From the NCBI RefSeq assembly GCF_964204645.1, contig NC_134025.1:3477001-3541000 (forward strand): DNA of 64,000 bases, read 5' to 3'. The DNA is from Tubulanus polymorphus. Its lineage: Eukaryota; Nemertea; Palaeonemertea; Tubulaniformes; Tubulanidae. The notes under the pieces are model-generated. The model had not been told where the DNA came from and made no database searches. It worked only from the letters and a program-made list of their open reading frames with translations. Positions 59,712 through 64,000 of this stretch are shown here, in pieces. The translations under genes were made by a program, and so were the position numbers. The number at the start of each line of letters is the position of its first letter. Position 1 is the stretch's first letter.

Positions 59712-61881
59712 ATGTTGGTTCATATTCTGATTATGTATGTGTTTGTTACAAGTGGACTAATAATAAACTTCTTACAGCTTTGTGCCTGTATAATCTGGCC
59801 TTTTTCGCGGACAATCAATCGAAGAATCAATCGAATTTTACTTTATAACATATGGAGTCGTAAGTATATCTGGTGGCAAATAGTATTTAATTGTCAACAA
59901 CATTTTAAAAGCCCGATGTGTACAAATTTTAAAGGTTAAAAACGAAATATATCAAGAATTAAGATTGAGAATAAATGACTTAAAGTTTTGAAATCTCTCT
60001 AGAGACCATTGTTAGGTGGAAGAAAAAACTAAAATAAGAGGAATAGACTATAGCCTAAGGGAAAAAAATTCTGTCTCCACTTCTGAGTGTGGCTTTTCTG
60101 ATATCAATTGTTTTTCATTTTTATGTAGAAGTAACATTCCTCGGGCAGTGGTGGTCTCGATCAGATTGTCGTGTTTGTTTATATGATGCAGCTGACATAA
60201 AATATATAAACAATGAACATGCAATTACTGTAATGAATCATTCGTATGATATTGAATGGTTGATGGGATGGATCATATGTGAACGTATTGGATTACTCAC
60301 AGTATGTACCTATCTAAGTATCTTGCTCAACTCTTGAAGTACTAATGAATTTATGAATCTATGAGAAAATTAAGAGCGTTGATTTTGTGTGTATATCCTA
60401 AACTATGCTGTATTGGTTCAGGGAACAAAAGTCTATGGCAAATCGGTGCTGAAATATTTACCCATCCTAGGCTGGAGCTGGGCTCTATCGGAAAATATTT
60501 TCTTGGAGCGTGATTGGGCAAAGGATAAAGCGACAATAGCAAATGATGTCAAGAAATTAGCTGAATATCCACCTGGTATGAATGTATGGGTAAGTGTGCG
60601 GCACTATAGATCTCTGTGCAGAGTTGATTATTTCAGTAACTGTGTTATTCAATTTCAAACAGTACCTGCTGTTTTGTGAAGGCACCAGATTTACTGAGAA
60701 AAAACACATCCTCAGTAATGAAGTGGCGAGAAAGAAAGGTCTTCCAGAATTGAAATATCACCTTCTTCCACGAACTAAAGGGTTCGCGCTTTCAGTTAGA
60801 GAAATGAAAGGCATAGGTAAATAGAAAAACAGCTTCGTTGTTAAGAACTCAGAGTTTTAGATGGGTGAAATAATGTTTTAATACATGTTCAGTTCCAGCT
60901 GTTTATGATATTGAAATATGCTTCTGTGACAATGGAATAAAACCAACTCTTTCAAATATTCTAAATGGTAAAAGGTTTCAGGCTGAGTTACACATGAGGT
61001 AATTGAATGATGATACGAACTAGTGAAACATTGAAGGTGTTTTTTTAAATAAACTATATGCATTTTGATTATTCATCAGACGTTTTGCTCTTGATGATAT
61101 ACCATCTGATGAAGAGGGATGTTCAAAATGGTTGTACAAAATGTACCAGGAAAAGGTCCGTTAGTTATTCATTGATATCCAATGTCAATAAAGGGTTATT
61201 CTCCAAGTATTCCATATAAATGAAGTGTTACCATATTTCAGGATGAATTGTTTGGTTACTTCAAAGAGAATGGTAAATTCCCGGGCTATCGTCTTGATTT
61301 GAAACGCAGACCATTTGATTTGATATGTTTCTGTTTTTGGACTATTATTACATGTGTTCCGCTATTCTACTATATTGGTGGTATGCTCCTATATGGATCT
61401 ATTTTCGTGCGGTTGACAATCTTATTTGGGTTGATTTTCAGTAAGTTTTGTTTCGTTGCCCATCATTTATAGTACATGTATCACCTGTTTCTGTGTAGTA
61501 TGCTTCTTTAAAGTGAGGTGACAAGTGCATTTTAAAGCCATTTCCACCTCAGCTGTGACAACATCTGTCGGTATATTTTCGTATGAATCATTTCAACAAT
61601 CTCTTACTCGTCTACCTCTTACTACGTAGTTGACCTATCCGTATAGGCCTAGACCTTGAATTTTATCAGATGGCATAATTGTGAAAAAATTCTTCTCGTT
61701 CCAAAAATAAAATGTTTTGTGTTTATGTTTTATAGATAAGATTTAATTTATATTTTTTCTCATAGTTTCATTGGTCGGGCATTTATTGATTTTAATGACC
61801 GAAGCTGATAAGGGGTCATCATACGGTGCAAAAGGAAATGTTGATAATGGTGCGGAAGAAGACAAGAGAAAAGTTCAGTGA
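59712..61881 (+). CDS. AGPAT3: Lysophospholipid acyltransferase, AGPAT3/4-like (LPAAT gamma)
   Basis: ER/Golgi enzyme that acylates lysophosphatidic acid or other lysophospholipids at sn-2. Exons: 59712(or upstream)-59859, 60129-60301, 60422-60589, 60663-60816, 60893-60998, 61080-61155, 61242-61440, 61766-61881. The N-terminal membrane segment YVFVTSGLIINFLQLC aligns with the AGPAT3 start. The motifs are present: NHSYDIEW (motif I), GKSVLKYLPILGW, FCEGTRFTEKKH (motif III), LPRTKGF and VPAVYDIEI (motif IV). Two C-terminal hydrophobic segments follow (ICFCFWTIITCVPLFYYIGG; LTILFGLIFISLVGHLLIL). Motif I reads HX4E rather than HX4D. The frame is open upstream of 59712 within the exon, so the true start may lie in an earlier exon. 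Confidence 0.9.
59985..60108 (+). mobile_element. Decayed relative of the ACACA fold-back element
   Basis: In the first recognised AGPAT3 intron, TCTCTAGAGACCATTGTTAGG corresponds to TCACCCTAGAGATCATCGTCAGG of the element loop (first 20 bases compared). Farther on, CCACTTCTGAGTGTGG corresponds to its tail CCACGTTTGAGTGTGG. The order and strand agree. The right inverted arm is missing, and the hammerhead-like core is mutated (CTGACGA to CTAACAA). Confidence 0.6.
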
Positions 61882-63445
61882 TGTTTTGATCAGTTGTAAA
61901 ACGATTTTGTAATTAATGTTGTATGCTATGAAAAAAGATGAAAACCTTTTATACCCATTATTTAACTTAACAAAGCTGGGCTTTGTCTGATTTGTATAAA
62001 CGTAATACAGTTATCAGTTCAGTGGTTAAGTAGAAAATTAATTTCTTTCAAATACATTAAAATGAAATCCATCCATAAATAATGATACTTCGAAGTATAA
62101 CATTTGTTTGAATGCACTTAAATAGAAATACAGCCTATTTTAGATAAAGTGTATGCCTTGAACACGCCTCAACTACCGGTACCGGTATGCTCAAAATGGT
62201 GTCTATCAATAATGGAACATGTGCGAGATATTGGTCTATGCTTAAGATACTTCTACGCTAATGGTGCTCAGGAGATACATGTAATAAATAATACTAGTAC
62301 CCCGTAATAAATTTGTTAAATACGTATATCAAATTCTGACACAATTTATTTTGCTACATAATTTTATATTCTCACAGCTGTCTCAAAATAATTTCATGCC
62401 ATTGGTGCCATGTGGATATATATATTATTATATTGTAGAGAAATGAAGAATTCATGTAGTTATACGTAATTTTTGTTAGGCTTGGACTGCCGAATTGTTA
62501 TTTTAGTTACATCGATAAATTGTTTGAAGTAACTTTGTAAGTTTCCTGTGCAGTGGAGTGTTTGTAAATGATATCTCATAAACAAATGATGATTCTTGAT
62601 ATAGGAATATTTGATACGACACGTATTCAGTGAAGTAGAATAATCGTGTAATGCCTTCCTAATTACTTCTTTTTATATAACAGAGTAGTGGTATTAATGT
62701 ATATTTAGATAAGTTTTCTTTACAAACAAATGATTTAAATGTACGTAAAATTCATATCTCAACGTTATATGTTTGTTAGGCATAAGCTACTTGATTCGAT
62801 GATGAAAGTAGATTGTACGAAGTTTAATTCTACTCAGTGAAAGAAATTCAATTGTTTTATGCGGTATATACTGACTATCTTAGTTATCAGTTCAAATGTA
62901 AATTTAGTGCATTCGCATTTATATAATCAAGTGATTTTTGCCAATTCTATTTACTTGTTAAGTTATCATCATGTTTCTATCTAAAAACGTATCTATTGTT
63001 ACATGAATTGTTTGATACTAAATATATTTATTTCAATGAATTATTATATGTTCTGTTCCACGTATTTGTAATGTTCTAATTAGCTGAAGCTTATTATATA
63101 CATGAATCACTTAGCAAATAAAAAACTTAAACATGAAATTACTAGTTTGTCATTTGTTTTCTGAATCAAAATCAATTTATGCTTTCATTCATGACCATAA
63201 GGGGTCATTCATTTATTATACGTACTGCAATGCTTAATGTATATGAAATAATGGCCGATTTTATGTACAGAGGGGGAGGGGGGTTGAAAAATTTAAATTT
63301 TATGCGTAGGTAATAAATGATTGATCCCTAAGAAAATAAATATCCATCATATATTGAATTGCAGACTAATTGGAATGAATGATAGTAAGCAACTATATTT
63401 TGTTGAAAACGTATATATTCTGTAATCTCTGAGCAGAAAAACTCT
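61882..63445. other. 3' UTRs of convergent AGPAT3-like and MSH2 genes
   Basis: Non-coding. It contains the AGPAT3 poly(A) signal at 63117 and, on the minus strand, an MSH2 candidate (AATAAA at 63212-63217). A short G-rich tract lies at 63270-63283. Confidence 0.5.
63117..63122 (+). terminator. AGPAT3: AGPAT3-like poly(A) signal
   Basis: AATAAA in an AT-rich 3' UTR about 1.24 kb after the stop, followed by a T/GT-rich tract. Confidence 0.6.
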
Positions 63446-63953
63446 TTAGCTACATCTTGACAAAACATTTGAAATGTATGAATTATTTTGAGACGTTAAA
63501 TCAGCTTTCAGTTTGTTCATTTCGGTCTTTAATTCTTCATCATTCATCTCTGCAACTGGCAAATCTTTAATCTTCTGTAGAAAACTGTCGATTAGTTTTT
63601 CTCCTTCCTAAAAACAAAGAATCACAGAGTTCTCATATTTCCATCACATCAAACAACATACCGGTACCCACTGATGTTATAATACCCACCTTTTTAGCTA
63701 TCCTTCTTTTCTTATCAGCAGGTTCATCTGAATGATCGGTACTCATTAGGCTACTAACAGATTGATAATCTTCCAAGGAGTTCGCCTTTTCTTTAGCAAA
63801 CTATGAAGTTGAAAAAAGCCAATGATGATGATCAACCCACAATAATCAAACAATAGTATATCTCAATCCATAAAGAAATTACCTGAATAACATGTTTTGG
63901 AAAATGAGCCATTTCTGCTACATGAATTCCAAAACTCTGATCACATACTCCTG
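63446..63953 (-). CDS. MSH2: MSH2 mismatch-repair protein, C-terminal three exons (partial; continues past right edge)
   Basis: MutS homologue that pairs with MSH6 or MSH3 to recognise mismatches in the nucleus. Exons (high to low): 63953-63882 ([20 protein letters not shown] then VIQ), 63802-63690 ([14 protein letters not shown] to DKKRRIAKK) and 63607-63446 ([18 protein letters not shown] to the stop). [12 protein letters not shown] and FPKHVI are the distal ATPase-domain/helix-turn-helix region of MSH2, and the tail matches the C-terminus used for dimerisation. The Walker motifs lie outside the window. The assignment over MSH6 or MSH3 rests on the FPKHVI and C-terminal match. Confidence 0.93.
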
Positions 63954-64000
63954 TGACAAAAAGCATACAGTAAAGGATAAGTTGAAAACTAAAGAAATAA

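Noticed and set aside
1-64000. CRISPR array, bacterial operon or prophage
   Set aside because: No spaced direct repeats of that kind and no prokaryotic gene organisation; all recognised genes but one are spliced animal genes.

Overview
This is eukaryotic, animal DNA: AT-rich, with genes split into many short exons bounded by GT/AG sites, long UTRs with AATAAA signals, microsatellites and small transposons. The gene set (acetyl-CoA carboxylase, CARF, giantin, an ALK1/2-type BMP receptor, a PALS2/varicose MAGUK, a LicD/fukutin-like protein, cytosolic TyrRS, AGPAT3-like acyltransferase, MSH2) fits a bilaterian. An invertebrate, perhaps a marine spiralian, is my inference from intron size and repeat style; the sequence does not prove it.

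Layout: ACACA(-), entering from the left edge with its N-terminal half, 26-12230; CARF(+), 14514-17752, head-to-head with ACACA; GOLGB1/giantin(+), 19584-35550, with one 10.7-kb exon; ALK1/2-class receptor(+), 38522-41578; PALS2-like MAGUK(-), 50307-45204; an intronless LicD-family gene(+), 52496-53521; YARS1(-), 57254-54338 with a 5' UTR exon near 58800; AGPAT3-like(+), about 59712-61881; the last three exons of MSH2(-), 63953-63446, running off the right edge. These are unrelated housekeeping, signalling and trafficking genes, not an operon or a dedicated cluster. AGPAT3 and MSH2 converge, with predicted poly(A) signals only about 90 bp apart; ACACA/CARF and YARS1/AGPAT3 are divergent pairs.

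The most unusual material lies in introns. (1) A fold-back element in ACACA has two 106-bp arms with two mismatches and a 12-bp target-site duplication. Its loop and left arm can form a hammerhead-ribozyme-like core in the sense orientation of ACACA. A decayed relative lies in the AGPAT3 intron. (2) A three-copy direct repeat in ACACA, identical outside an (ATGG)n tract, duplicates the end of an exon together with its 5' splice site. (3) Two 76-nt PDZ exons in the MAGUK must be mutually exclusive to keep frame. (4) YARS1 has two decayed copies of its start-codon exon. (5) An inverted pair of SINE-like elements sits in YARS1 intron 1, with a solo relative upstream of the MAGUK.

All gene models were joined by eye from splice-site and family alignment. 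Exon ends are normally exact, but first exons of the ALK1/2 and AGPAT3 genes are unresolved.
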